A stretch of DNA of 64,000 nt, taken from Bicyclus anynana (Eukaryota; Arthropoda; Insecta; Lepidoptera; Nymphalidae). Of the stretch, positions 24,701 to 36,200 are shown piece by piece. The DNA lies in NCBI RefSeq assembly GCF_947172395.1, contig NC_069099.1, forward strand, positions 15,753,740-15,817,739. The letters are read 5' to 3'. The notes under the pieces were generated by a model. That model saw nothing but the letters and a program-made list of their open reading frames with translations, made no database searches and had not been told where the DNA came from. How positions within the stretch are numbered: the stretch's first letter is position 1; every line of letters begins with the position of its first letter. Position numbers and translations under genes: made by a program.

Positions 24701-27700
24701 AACTATCCGATCGCGTAGTGGATTAAGATGAAAGAGGTTAGTAAATTTGGAATCCACGAGCTTTCATGTCAAAGGAGTGGCGGTAGGCTATTTCGGCATG
24801 GCTCTCTTAATCTATACTAATATTATAAAGAGGTAAAGTTTGTAAGTTTGTAAGTTTGTAAGTTTGTAACAATTCTTTGAAATGGGGTAATCTTCGGAAC
24901 TACTGGTCCGATTTTAAAAATTCTTTCACCAGTAGATTGCTACGTTATCGGGGAGTGCTATAGGCTATATTTTATATTTCTATCATATTTAACTACTGAG
25001 TTATCGCGGGTTTTCTCTTACAGGTCGGACTGAAAAACTTACTTATTCGCATGCGCTGCCTCAACCATTGCGTATAACTGAAATAAATGTATGGAGGCTT
25101 TTTGAACCTTTAAAAGTTCTACAAAAAAGTCCGCGACACCATATATCTATCTTTTATATTTTAGCAGATATAGTACTTTTAGTACTTTAATAAATTATTT
25201 AAATTTTAAACTAAGGTTTACGTCATTATTTACACAACTAAATTTAAATCCTTATCAAAATAAATTATTTAATAATCACAAGGATATTATAGAGATAAGA
25301 TTTGCCCTTTACAGTATGTTAATTAGTTATATAGTTTCGGAGATAATACAAAATTTCTGTAAGTCGCAGAAATGCCGCTATATGACGCCCCGCGGTTTCA
25401 ATTACGTGGTTCCCGTTCCCGTGTGAATATGAGGACCAAACATAGCCTATGACACTCGCAAATAATGTAGCTTTCTATTGGTAAAAAAAATTTTCAAATC
25501 GGTCCAGTAGATCCAGAGATTACCCCCGACAACCACACAAACTTTACCTCTTTATAGTATTAGCATAGAAGTCGCTTGGGAAATTATATACTTTTGGTCA
25601 TTGCACCACGCACAAAAGGCTAGACCAATTTCGCTGAGGGTAGGGATAGGATAGGGGTAGGGAAGGGGTAGGATTGAGGTAGGGTAGGGGTAATTTAGGG
25701 AAAGTGTAGGGTAGGGTAGGGTAGGGTACGGATAAGGTAGGGGTAGTGTAGGATAGGGGCAAGGTAGAGGTAGGGGAAGGATATGAAACGTATAGGGTAG
25801 GGGAGGAGTAGGATAGGGGTAGGGTAGGGTAAGGTAGGGTAGGGGTAGGGTACGGGTAGGGTAGGGTTAGGGTAGGGGTAAGGTAGGGGTAGGGAAGGGT
25901 TAGGGTTAGCGGTAGGGTAGGAGTAAGGTAGGGGTAGATTAGGAGTAGGGTAGGATAGGGTATGGATAGGTTACGGGTAGGGTTAGGGTAGGGGTAAGGT
26001 AGGGGGAGGGTAGGGTTAGCGTTAGCGGTAGGGTAGGAGTAAGGTAGGGGTAGGGTAGGGTTGGGTAGGTTTACGAGCAGGGTAAGGTAGAGGTAGATAA
26101 GTTTACATCAATTTTTACGCGGACGAAGTCGCGGGCGTCCGCTAGTGACATAATAAAAAGGGCTCTTGCCACCATAAATATTCCTGCGCTAATCGAGCCG
26201 TTAGGCATCAGTCGGGATGATGGTAAGAGACCTGATGGATTGACGCTGGTTCCCTGGGAAATGGGGCGGGCCCTAATGTGGGACGCTACATGCGTCGACA
26301 CATTAGCACCGTGTCATATCAGGGAGATAGAATCAAGACCGGGAGCCGCAGCAGAAAAAGCTGAAACCGGTAAGTGGCTCAAGTATGCCTCTCCGACAGA
26401 GAGTTACATATTTGTACCTTTTGCCGTGGAGACCCTTGGGCCATGGAGTCGCAGTGCCATAAAATTTTTCCGTACCATTTTACCGCGGCTTGTTGCCTCG
26501 ACTGGTGACAGAAGGGCTGGCTCATTTTTTGCGCAAAGGATTAACCTGGCTGTCCAGCGCGGAAATGCAGCCAGTATTCTTGCCACCGTTCCACGTGGGC
26601 ATGATTTGTATAGTTATTAGGATAAGTTAGCTTAAGTTCCTTATTGTATTCTTTTTTTAAATAATAAGATTAAAATGTAATATTATCACAATACGGTAGA
26701 TTTTACATTGTAACTGATATGATTATGATGATGCTTTGTCCTCACCACAAAAGTTCCTGAGGAGTGTCCCCGCAGAGGTACGGGTACCAGAAACCACCAG
26801 AGCCGTCGCCTGTCGTGTTCGGCGTGAACTCTGAAGCTATTATCACTACCTAGAAAATATGAAAGAAATCGAATGGTGAAGTGCTCTATGCACTGGCTAC
26901 CACAGATTAATCAATAATAGGCAGATGGAGCGTACGGTACACGACGGTGTCGTAGCCGCTCTAAATAAAAAATTCAAAAACTAATACATTCTCGTGTCAG
27001 TACGACACGAAGCATCGCATCCGCAGTAACTTTCAATATTATACAAGAAAAATGGCGTCTTATGTTTTCAAATATTTTAAAAGCTGGCAAATTTTTATAA
27101 ATGGACGAATTTGACGCTTTAAAACTGCTTTTGATATACATAAAATAAACTTTTTTTTATTTTTTGAAAATCACACGCATACGCGTGAGCGTCGTGCATC
27201 GTGCATCAGTGTAGCTCGGTAAAAATATTGTCACTAACTCTTTTCGCTCTCTATATCAATTTAATTAAAATATTATAATATAGCCTGCTTGTCCGTACTT
27301 ATTTGGATTTGCAATATATTACTATGAAGAATCATAACCGATATGACTTGTTTTAATTAATATAGAACGGATAAGATATAATAAAATCAAACAACGGAAG
27401 GGATAAGGGAATTTCGTTAATAAAGGAAATACAAATTCTATGGTAATTCCGTATTACTACAATTTTATTTTTGCTTAAAGTTTCATTTCATACAATGATA
27501 ATTTTATTCTATGGATCGGTTACGTCCCAACGCAAAATGATCCGATTAATAGACTACAAAACTGAGCGCAAACATGCACAATTTTTGTTTTTAATTCCAT
27601 TATTTATTTATGTATTTATAGTTTTTACACTTACTGAACACACAACTCGATATTTTAGACGATACTTAGGTATTATTGGTTTAAATAACGTTCGTTGTTG

Positions 27701-27994
27701 ACAACAAACTAACATTGAGATGTGGATATTTCCTCTTTTGAGCGCCTCATTTTTCATGACCTAGTAACACATCTAACAGTATTTAACATCATTGATTTCA
27801 TAAGTGAAACTCGGTTTCACTATAAATGTTTATATGGCCATTCAAATAGTTTGATAGTGAAAATGATGATGTAACGCATTATTAAAATTTGCCAAAAAAC
27901 TGAATCTTACGCTGACATCTGGATATTTTTCTTTAATTTTCACAGCACAAGCTAAACCGTTAATACCGGCGCCTAGTACGGCGACTTTAGTCAT
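18731..27994 (-). CDS. D-aspartate / D-amino-acid oxidase (FAD-dependent, peroxisomal)
   Basis: Eight exons on the minus strand: 27994-27911, 26849-26746, 24418-24215, 23507-23282, 22106-22042, 20953-20836, 19816-19708 and 18831-18731 (TAA at 18733-18731), 336 aa in total, the normal family length. The N-terminus MTKVAVLGAGINGLA is the FAD dinucleotide-binding motif. Later landmarks are GDGSGGFWYPYL, KWGGDTYEYLL, VNCLGLGAR, IPIRGQIAR, VLGGTHQ, WVGLRPGRERVRLE and the C-terminal signature YIHNYGHGG. The last three residues are SKL, a peroxisomal targeting signal 1. The enzyme oxidises D-amino acids to keto acids with H2O2. Whether it prefers D-Asp or neutral D-amino acids cannot be told by eye. 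Donors at 24214 (gtaagc) and 23281 (gttcgt, weak) were chosen by phase. Introns carry MITEs, SINEs, a G-rich minisatellite and a retroelement fragment. Confidence 0.9.
18852..19265 (+). repeat. Two tandem copies of the TATAATATTAG-tailed repeat
   Basis: Copy 1 (18852-19046) and copy 2 (19047-19265) each start with CTAGC(A/T)GACGCCG and end with a variant of TATAATATTAGTATAGA. They fill the last oxidase intron just upstream (on the plus strand) of the MITE at 19542. Confidence 0.65.
19542..19688. mobile_element. MITE family with TATAGCTTGGCAA ends, copy 1
   Basis: About 147 bp. It contains the family core GATGAATGAAAAACCCACGA. It ends 19 nt from the donor of oxidase exon 7. Two more copies are at 21444-21627 and 61566-61709. 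Confidence 0.65.
20381..20672 (-). mobile_element. SINE family A copy (tRNA-derived)
   Basis: Minus orientation: T-rich 3' tail on the left, body with the conserved ATCTCACCTGATGGTAGG stretch, and the tRNA-like head (GGCGCAGTGGTATCCGCGG on the minus strand) on the right. It lies in oxidase intron 6. Confidence 0.75.
21022..21090. repeat. Perfect palindrome with 33-bp arms
   Basis: Arms 21022-21054 and 21058-21090 around a 3-nt loop. The outer end runs straight into the MITE at 21087. Confidence 0.9.
21087..21206. mobile_element. MITE with CTCTTTCTAC ends, copy 1
   Basis: About 120 bp. Ends CTCTTTCTACGATCGCAAAC and GTTTGTAGAAAGAG are inverted. A second copy is at 43153-43298. Confidence 0.65.
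21265..21430 (-). repeat. TATAATATTAG-tailed repeat fragment
   Basis: Inverted copy containing AATAGGCTCTGAAACTAC and TATACTATCCCCGAGTGCTA blocks shared with 12300-12510. Confidence 0.55.
21444..21627. mobile_element. MITE family with TATAGCTTGGCAA ends, copy 2
   Basis: 184 bp with inverted ends TATAGCTTGACAACTTCG and CGGACTTGACTATA. The core GATGAATGAAAAACCCACGA is shared with copy 1. Confidence 0.7.
21685..21888 (-). repeat. TATAATATTAG-tailed repeat
   Basis: Inverted copy, starting with TCTATATTAATATTATAAAG and ending with GGCGTCTTCTAG. It lies in oxidase intron 5. Confidence 0.6.
22285..22640. repeat. Dispersed repeat, also at about 50265-50580
   Basis: The two stretches share TTAAATAATTGGCCTAATA, a GTTCGCCGGTG segment and an ACATTTGAAGCTG block in the same order. 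Nature unknown; no protein is coded. Confidence 0.55.
22725..22930 (+). repeat. TATAATATTAG-tailed repeat
   Basis: It starts CTAGCTGACGCTGCGCGG and ends TCCTAATATTAGTATAGA. It lies in oxidase intron 4. Confidence 0.6.
23930..24192 (-). pseudogene. Two decayed tandem copies of oxidase exon 3
   Basis: The real exon is 24215-24418. Around 24023-24192 a diverged copy keeps the order of the exon (CTGTC AGAT flank, the GAC-GCG...TGGGCGC block, and GGACAGGCGCCCAC), including the adjacent intron stretch ACAAATGCTTAC. A shorter relic at about 23930-24023 keeps the region coding for ICLLPMYELYR. Both carry indels and stops and lack usable splice signals. Confidence 0.75.
24486..24636. mobile_element. 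MITE with ACAGTGGAATT ends
   Basis: 151 bp. The left end ACAGTGGAATTTATAGACGT and the right end are inverted copies over about 35 bp with a few mismatches. It lies in oxidase intron 2. Confidence 0.75.
24806..24985 (-). repeat. TATAATATTAG-tailed repeat with a short AGTTTGTA array
   Basis: Inverted copy (begins TAATCTATACTAATATTATA). It contains four tandem AAGTTTGT-like units at 24836-24870. Confidence 0.55.
25380..25570 (+). repeat. TATAATATTAG-tailed repeat, diverged
   Basis: It starts TGACGCCCCGCGGTTTCA and ends TTTATAGTATTAGCATAGA. Confidence 0.55.
25630..26092 (+). repeat. G-rich GGTAGGG minisatellite
   Basis: About 460 bp of degenerate GTAGG / GGGTAGG units on the plus strand, in oxidase intron 2. 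Shorter arrays of the same motif occur at 49548-49582 and 53855-53922. It is not the insect telomere TTAGG array. It has strong G-quadruplex potential. Confidence 0.85.
26145..26620 (+). mobile_element. Retroelement C-terminal domain fragment
   Basis: An uninterrupted frame of about 158 codons ends at the TAG at 26618-26620. It contains DDGKRPDGLTLVPWEMGR, WDATCVDTLAP, PGAAAEKAE, VETLGPWS and INLAVQRGNAASIL. From memory this block is a common C-terminal domain of invertebrate non-LTR or related retroelement ORFs; the D...WD.T..DT pattern suggests a nuclease-like fold, which is inference. No reverse transcriptase precedes it, so it is 5'-truncated. It sits directly after a CGGACGAAGTCGCGGGC repeat end. 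Confidence 0.6.
26880..27240 (+). repeat. Dispersed repeat, inverted copy at about 47140-47450
   Basis: It shares CGACGGTGTCGTAGCCGCT and AAGAAAAATGGCGTCTTATG with the reverse complement of 47270-47430. No coding signal. Confidence 0.6.
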
Positions 27995-28149
27995 TGTATT
28001 TATGTGACTTTAATTAATACAATATCTAATGTAACGTGCACAGTGTATCTACCTATCACGTCAGACCGAATTCTGCTGATGATTTGAATATAGGTACTCT
28101 TACTTATTAATCGTACATACTAAAGCCTGCAATGATCACACATGCCACT

Positions 28150-28440
28150 AGTGATTGAAATGAGCATGTTGAGAATGAAATGGATGTGTGGTGTGACATG
28201 AATAGATAAAATACGGAATGAGTCTAAAAAAGGAAGTCTGAAAGGGGCGCCGATGACAGAAAAATTGAGGAGTAAAGGAGGTTAGCTTGGTATGGACGTG
28301 TATTTCGGAGGGATGAAAGTTTCAAGTGGAAGGACACAAGGAAGGCCAAAGAAGAGATGGTTGGAGTGTGGGAAAGAGACGTGTGTGTGAAGGGAGAGGA
28401 TGATGAGTTGACGAGTAATAGAGACGAATGGAGATGATTT
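28150..28440 (+). mobile_element. LINE 3' fragment, family 2
   Basis: Degenerate relative of the LINE end at 57130-57480: shared order of TGGATGTGTGG, AGCTTGGTATGGACGTG, GGAAGGCCAAAGAAGAGATG and GATGATGAGTTGACGAGTAA. Confidence 0.6.
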
Positions 28441-28629
28441 CATATTTCCTTACCAAACTACGAATGATATTAACCATTATTAACTATCATACCTACGTGA
28501 TGGAAGTGACTATTTCGTTTAATTTTATCGTAAGTAGATATATTTGTATATATGACACTTTTCATTCATTAAACAGATGTGTGGAAGTCGTTTCTAATAT
28601 GATTCATAAAATACATTTTATAATTCCCA

Positions 28630-28633
<4 letters not shown>

Positions 28634-28706
<73 letters not shown>

Positions 28707-28815
28707 ATTTCCAAGTTAGCCCTTGACTACAATCTCACCTGATGGTAAGTGATGATGCAGTCTAAGATGGAAGCGGGCTAACTTGTTAGGAGGAGGATGA
28801 AAATCCTAGAAATAT
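28634..28815 (-). mobile_element. SINE family A fragment with 70-T tail
   Basis: A run of 70 T (28634-28703) followed by the inverted SINE A 3' body (TCTCACCTGATGGTAAGTGA). The 5' tRNA head is missing. Confidence 0.7.
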
Positions 28816-30275
28816 GCTGTGTCCCAAAGTCGATCAAAGGTGGCTAATTGTCTTAATTTCATTTAGTCGCATAGTAAACAACGAAAGTTATTTATATAGT
28901 TTCTCATAGGTACCTATGGTAGGAGCATATATTGATAGACTTTCCAGTTTCAAAAAATGAGGGATGTCTGGCTAGCTCAGTCTCTCATTTTGGTATCTGC
29001 ATTCCGTTATCAATGTTTATATGAACCAAAGGTCGTGTAAAGCAATTAATTATATGCTAACATAGCTTAACTGACCATTGCAGATACAATCTTTACGACG
29101 TCTCCGAACATCGAGCGTTAAGCGCAATACAAAGTTTGAAGTATCGCCGGTTACGCAGCGGCGCGGCGGCAGGGCATCACTCCGCGTACGTTAGGCTATT
29201 GATTTTAGCGTAGGTACTTTATGTATGACTTGTGCGTATTATTTCGCCCACACCCGCTCCTTATTTTGGAGACGTCATAAGGATTGCATCCGACATAAGT
29301 GAACGCTGTTACACTTCGGGTTACAAGTCAACTTAATATTTGGTTCCTCAGTTCAATTGCTCACGTACATAATGTCACTTGAATCACTCGTCGAGCTATG
29401 TCGAGATATTGTTTCTCTTTCTTCTAAAAAATCTCAGTAATAGTCCCAGAACCTAGAACTTCTTTGTTCACTGCTATCTCACCGTTATTTTACTAAACCT
29501 ACCTACATATTTTTATCGTTCTTATATTCTATTAGCAGTCGCCCGCGACCTTCGTCTCTGCTCCTATTGATCGTAGCGTGATGAAAAGTATACTTTAACC
29601 TACATGACAGGAGTATGAAGAATAATTGTACCGAATTTCGTTAAAATCCGTCGAGTAGTTTTTGTTTCTATATCGAACATACAGGTTGACAAACAGACAA
29701 AAATTTTACTGATTGCTTTTTTTGACATCGATCACTAATCACCTTCTGATAGTTATTTTGGAAATAAATTTCATGACCTCTCTATTTGTTTTCCTGAAAT
29801 CGCAGACCAATAATATCTAAATCTAATAATCTAAATGGTGTAATATATTTTTTGATCTAACATTCTAAATAGTCAAAGTTTTAAATATTATCGTTAAGTA
29901 TTTTATAAAATAAAAATTATCTTTGAAAATACAAAATAAAAATACGAACGATATTAAAACTGTAACCACCTAGCTTCTAAACGTTTTATTGGACGATTAA
30001 GTAATGTCACTGTCTATATTTGACAGTGGCAGTAGTGGGTGACGGACACCTGCCACTGTCAATTGTCAACTGTCAATGTCAACTGTCAAGAGCAAAGCCA
30101 AATGTGCCCCCCCGGCCCCCCGGGCCAAAACAATTTTTTCTTAACTTCTTGAGTTGATTTCTTAAAAAATACATTTGATTTACATTTTACAAGCAAACAA
30201 TTTGTCTATTCGTTTAAAGATTTTAAAAGTTACAATTGTGAGATTGTAGCAGATATTTTTTATTAAATAAAAGAC

Positions 30276-33200
30276 ATGAAGTAAATATACATTCGTGAGT
30301 GGTGGAATCCAGTCTGTTATTATTATTTATTGTCTTTTTAATTAATCCTATGTGTTTTAGGTTAACGGTAGACGGTTTGTTGGTTTACTTCCCCTACGAT
30401 TACATTTACCCGGAGCAGTATGCTTATATGCTGGAGTTGAAACGTGCTCTCGACGCTAAGGTTAGTGTTTACCGGTTCATACTCAGCGCCGGACCGAGGT
30501 AAATTTTAGAATGGAGCGAGATCCAATTATGGCGCCTTTCGCGCACGTAAATACATCACATAAATTTCTTTTCGATCTTGTCTTTACCATTTCGGCGCCC
30601 CCTAGGATTTGGCGCCTGGAGCGACCGCTCCTTTCGCCGTATGGACGGTCCGGCCCTGTTCATACTATTAAAACTTATAAGCCGACGCTCGGCGTTTCCG
30701 TTTTAGTGAGATTAAGGGGATAAAATATAGCCTATGACACTTATAAATAATTTGGTTTTAATTGTAAAAGATTTTCCAAATAGATTCAGTACAATACCAC
30801 TAACTTTACTTCTATAGAATATTAGGATAGATTGGACATTCTTAATTTTATGTATTAAATGTAGTATTTTTTGCCATGATAGGTTTTTATAATATCTGTA
30901 CAATGATTCTTATGAAGAAAAAGTCTTTCTTATTAGTGACTCTTTGGATTACAGAAGAAATAACTTGTTTCCTCAGTGTTGGTTCCATAATCAACAATTA
31001 ATCCTTATAGTTTTGCCATGTATGTCTGTCTGTCTGCAATTTAGATTGTGGATTATTAGTCCTAGAAATCTGTTTAGGATGAGTATTTACATTAAAAAAA
31101 GCCGGTGAAATTGTAGGCATTTGCACTTCAACTTTTTTTTATTCTTTACATTAGCCCTTGACTCTAATCTCACCTGATGTTAAGTGATGATGCAATCTAA
31201 GATGGAAGTGGGCTAACTTGTAATCAGGAGGATGGACATCCACACCCCTTTCGGTTTCTACACAACATTGTACCGGTATGCTAAATTGTTTGGTGGTAAC
31301 TAGCCACGGCTGAACCCTCCCACCAGCCAGACCTGGACCAATTAAGAAAACGTCAATCGATCCAGTTAGGGATCAAACCCAGGACCTCAGTCTTGTAATA
31401 CCACTGCACCACTGAGTCCGTCCACTGTTTCGGATCTTTTGTACTTGACCCTTTATCATCTTATTTAGTGTTAAGAATCAATGAATACCCAAACCAATAA
31501 ATCTGTATTTAATATTTTAACTGTCATGACATGGTTTTTTTAATGAAAGAAAAAACTTCATTATTCTAGGGACATGGCCTGCTGGAGATGCCTTCGGGAA
31601 CCGGCAAGACCATATCACTGCTGTCACTCATTGTGGCCTATATGATACAGAACCCACACCATGTCAGGTATTATGGCTTTCATATCTTATTATATACTTA
31701 TTTAAAAAAATAATTATTAAAGCACACTAATATTATAAAGGTGAAAGTTTAGGTGTGTGAGTGTGTATGTATGTTGGTTTCTCCTTTACGCTGCAGCTAC
31801 TGAAGCAATTTGGCTGAAATGTTGAATGGAAATAGTTTTACTCTGGACTAACAAACAGGCTACTTTTCTACCCTGTAAAAGCCATTTTTAACTTAAAAAA
31901 TCTCCAAAATATACAGTTTAATTACTGCAGAAGGTTTGTATGAATGTTTATTACTCTTTCACACCAAAATTACTGAACTGACTTAGTTAAAATTGGAAAT
32001 GAAGACCTATACCTTAAATTATCTTATAGAATACTTTTTATCCCTTTAAAAATCTATGGTTCCTGAGAGATTTGTAAATTTCACGTTGACAAAGTTGCGA
32101 TCATCTGCTAGTTATTGTTCTAATTTTGTTACAGAAAATTGATTTACTGTTCACGCACTGTGCCTGAGATAGAGAAAGTGTTGGAGGAATTAAAAAATCT
32201 GATCAAATACTATGAGAAGAGTCATGGCGAGAAGCCTAGTCTCACTGGAGTTGTTCTGAGCTCAAGGAAAAATCTATGTATACATCCAGAGGTACTGCAT
32301 TGTCACTGTTCAAGTTTGTTTAGTGATAGCATGTTAGTAATAATTGGCCATAAGATTATTATAAAAAAACAGCCTTTAATCTTTGACTTTTTTTGGGCTG
32401 GTGGTAGGCTTCGGTCGTGGCTAGTTACCATCCTACCAACAAAGACATATCGCTAAGCGATTTAGCGTTACGGTACGAGGTCATGTAGAAACCAAAACAG
32501 GTGTGGATTTTTATCCTCTTCCTAACAAGTTAGTCTGTGTCCATCTTAGACTGCATCATTACTTACCATCAGGTGAGATTGTAGTAAGGGCTAACTTGTA
32601 AAAAAAAAAGACTGCTAAAACAACTAAAACATATATTATACTTAATATTTACTTACTTTATATGACACCAGAGCAGTCAGGTTGTCCTTTGACATAGAGA
32701 CTATTCTACTCTGCTTGGTACCATTGTATGACCTCTTTGGACCATTTCTCTTTTCAGGATCTGACCACATGTCCCGTCCAGTGCCACTTCAGCTTTCACA
32801 GCAACTTCATAAGAATTTTGCAAGCAAATAAATTCAATGGATACAGGATATTCAGTTTTATATTGCTTTCGAGAAAAACCGTTCTGTGCGTTCAATATGC
32901 TCCTTTCCATCCCATGTTGGACATAACATAGTAGTATTAGTGTACTAGTGATACTGTAATAATTCCTGCACTAGTACTATTAATGTACTATCTATACTAT
33001 TTATTATAAAGAGGTAAGGTTTGTGAGGGGTAATCTCTGTGTCTACTGAACCGATTAAAAATATTACCTATATAAAGTCACATTATCTGTGAGTGTCGTA
33101 AGCTATATTTTATCCCAGTATTCCAATGAATTCAAAAAATTATTAAAATTGGTTGGAAAATAGAAATAAATGCATTTAAGAACCGGCTGGATAGATATAA

Positions 33201-36200
33201 TATGATGCAATAAGAAGCTCAACAATGTGGGCGCATCAGCGAAAGCTGCTTCTAACCTATACTAATAACAATATTACTATTAACAAACTTTGCTTTTTTA
33301 TACCATTGGTTTAGATCTCAGACCAATTATAGAAGGACCTGTATCACACTCATAGTCACAAGCAAAATTGTCTGTCATTTTCTGAAGAAAACGAGCTTCG
33401 ATTTGGTATATATCTTATACTAAACTAGAAGTTTTTGCCCGTTTTTTACACCTCCTTCAACTTCACAAAAACATTTTTAAGGAGCTCTTTAATCAACGAA
33501 CACAATCACAACTATTTAGTATCGATGCTATAGAGACAGTTTTTGTAATCGCATTAGATCGTTGATCATATACTTTGACAAAAAAAGTAACGTCTAGGTC
33601 CAATACAATAATTGGTCTGAGGTTTAGATATATAGTTGAATATTATATTGTCAGGTATCCCGAGAGCGCGAGGGTAAGCTGGTGGATGGCAAGTGTCACT
33701 CTCTGACGGCCAGCTACATCCGGGAGCGACACGACCGGGACAACTCACAGCCTGTCTGTATGTACCCCCTGCTAAACTTGTCTCATATCATATCAACCGA
33801 TAGACGTCCCCTGCAGGACATAGGCCTTTTGGACTTTAGGGACTTCTAAACATCACGGTCCTGAGCCATCCTGTGAATCCTTGCAACTCGCTTGATGTCG
33901 TCAGTCCACCTGGTGGGGGGTCGACTTCTGTTTTGTGAGCCCATTGCTACATCATAGAGCTATGTCGGTGACTTTTTTGTTCTTCTGCGGATCTCCTTAA
34001 AATTGTGTAATATGTAAAAACTTGTAGTCGAGTCGTTTACTTTTTATGTTGAATAGTCTATCTATCATGGAAAGCTATAGGCTATATAATATTGTGATAG
34101 AACTATCTATAAAAAATGTGGCAATAATATTCCTTTTGAGAGTGCTGGGTAAACGGTTAAAGATTTACACACAAATAGTGTATGACAAAATGGTTGCCCT
34201 TTAAACATTCTAAAATAAAGTGTGCAACAGGATATGACTGTCTTTTTATGGTTATCAAACATGTACTAAAATTATGCAAAGTTTTTTAAGGTTTTCCAGG
34301 TGGATAAAGAAGCGCGTTCGCTAGTATAATAATTGAATAGTAGTAAACATTCCATTATCCATTTCCCCTCGTATTACAAGGAAAGCCTGGCCAGGAAGTA
34401 AGCCATTATAATAGGCTGATAATAATGACGACAAATGTGAGCCGTGGTAGCTCAGTGGATATGACCATTTTCAAGTTCGAATCCAGTGTGGAGCCTATTA
34501 AGTAACATTAAATATCACGTGTCTGAAATAGTGAAGAAAATCATCGCCAAGAAACCTGTATACCAGAGAATTTTCTTAATTCTGTAGGACATAGGCCTTT
34601 TGTAAGGACTTCCAAACATCACGATACACTCGCTTGATGTCGTCAGTCCAACTGGTGGGGGGTCGGCCAACACTGCGCTTACTAGCGCGGGGTCGCCATC
34701 CCAGCACTTTGGGACCCCAACGTCCATCGGCTCTTCGAACTATGTACCCCGCCCATTGCCACTTCAGCTTCGCAACTCGTTGAGCTATGTCGGTGACTTT
34801 GGTTCTTCTGCGGATCTCCTCATTTCTGATCCGATCACGCAGAGATACTCCTAACATAGCTCGTTCCATCGCCCGCTGTGTGACTCTGATGAAGCCCATA
34901 GTTAGCGACCAAGTCTCGGAACCATAGGAATAGTAAGCCGAATACGGGTTGTTAATGAATGATGAAAGATGATTATTAGATATTGTTTTACCATTGTCAG
35001 GTCAGTTCTACGAGGGCTTCAACCGTGAAGGCAAGGAGTCCATGCTACCGTACGGCGTGTACACCATGGATGACCTCAAACAGTACGGCGCGGACAGGAA
35101 CTGGTGTCCCTACTTCTTGTCCAGATTTGCGGTGAGTTACTTTGTGTTACCCTTGGGAATATGGGAAAAAAAAAATTAGATTGTGTTACTCACAGATAAT
35201 GTAGCTTTCCATTAGTAAAATGATTTTTAAAATTGGTTAAATGGTTTAAGCATAATAGCCAAACAAACTGACATTTTCATTTATAATATTTGTTGATTTT
35301 GTTTTTGAAAAAATACAAACTTTATGAAATTTAGACATTTCATTCTTTAGAAAACAAATAAATAAATAAAAATAGTTTATTTCGTTAACATCAATCAGTA
35401 ACAAATAATGAAAGGCTAGAGTTTTCTTTTAAGAGTTGTGCACTCCTGTGACAGAAGACTCCGCTCTTCCATAACAAGCGTAATACGTATAACGTCGTTA
35501 TAATAAGGCCTGTTATATTACGTATTGCAGATAATCCACGCCGAGATCGTGGTGTACTCGTACCACTACCTGCTGGACCCGAAGATCGCGGAGGTGGTCT
35601 CCAAGGAGCTGCACAAGGAGGCGGTGGTGGTGTTCGACGAGGCGCACAACATAGACAACGTGTGCATAGACTCGCTCAGCGTCAAGCTCACGCGCCGCAC
35701 CATAGACAAGAGCACGCAGGCGCTGCAGACCTTGGAGAAAGCTGTCGCACAGTCAGTATTGTTTTTACACGGCGTCCGTGGCGCAGTGGTATGCGCGGTG
35801 GATTTACAAAACGGAGGTCCTGGGTTCGATCCCCGGCTAGGCAGATTGAGATTTTCTTAATTGGTCCAGGTCTGGCTGGTGGGAGGCTTCGGCCGTGGCT
35901 AGTTAACACCCTACCGACAAAGACGTACCGCCAAGCGATTTAGCGTTCCGGTACGATGCCGTGTAGAAACCGAAAGGGGTGTGGATTTTCATCCTCCTCC
36001 TTACAAGTTAGCCCGCTTCCATCTATGACTACATCATCTTACCATCAGGTGAGATTGTAGTCAAGGGCTAACTTGTAAACAATAAAAAAAAACACTTAGA
36101 CTAATTGCACATGGACTTGTACCCAATAAAATTGTGTAATTTTTTTGCCAATAAACTCATTCATCGAAAATATTTATTGACACAAACACACTAATATAAA

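Larger units (their letters stand above)
27995..30275. other. Head-to-head spacer between the oxidase and XPD
   Basis: It must carry both promoters. It also holds a LINE 3' fragment (28150-28440), a SINE A with a 70-T tract (28634-28815), a repeat shared with 49000-49135 (29095-29190), interspersed-repeat fragments (29540-29720) and a GC-rich CCCCGGCCCCCCGGG patch at 30106-30123. No extra gene seen. Confidence 0.6.

Noticed and set aside
25630..26092. Internal telomere repeat
   Set aside because: The motif is GTAGGG/GGTAGG, not the TTAGG of insect telomeres; TTAGGG occurs only as scattered variants.
28428..28742. 104-aa ORF with a poly-Phe stretch
   Set aside because: It translates a 70-T SINE tail.
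35772..35850. tRNA gene suggested by A-box and B-box
   Set aside because: The downstream body and A-tail repeat elsewhere in the window without the head, so it is a SINE. The region does not fold into a full cloverleaf by eye.
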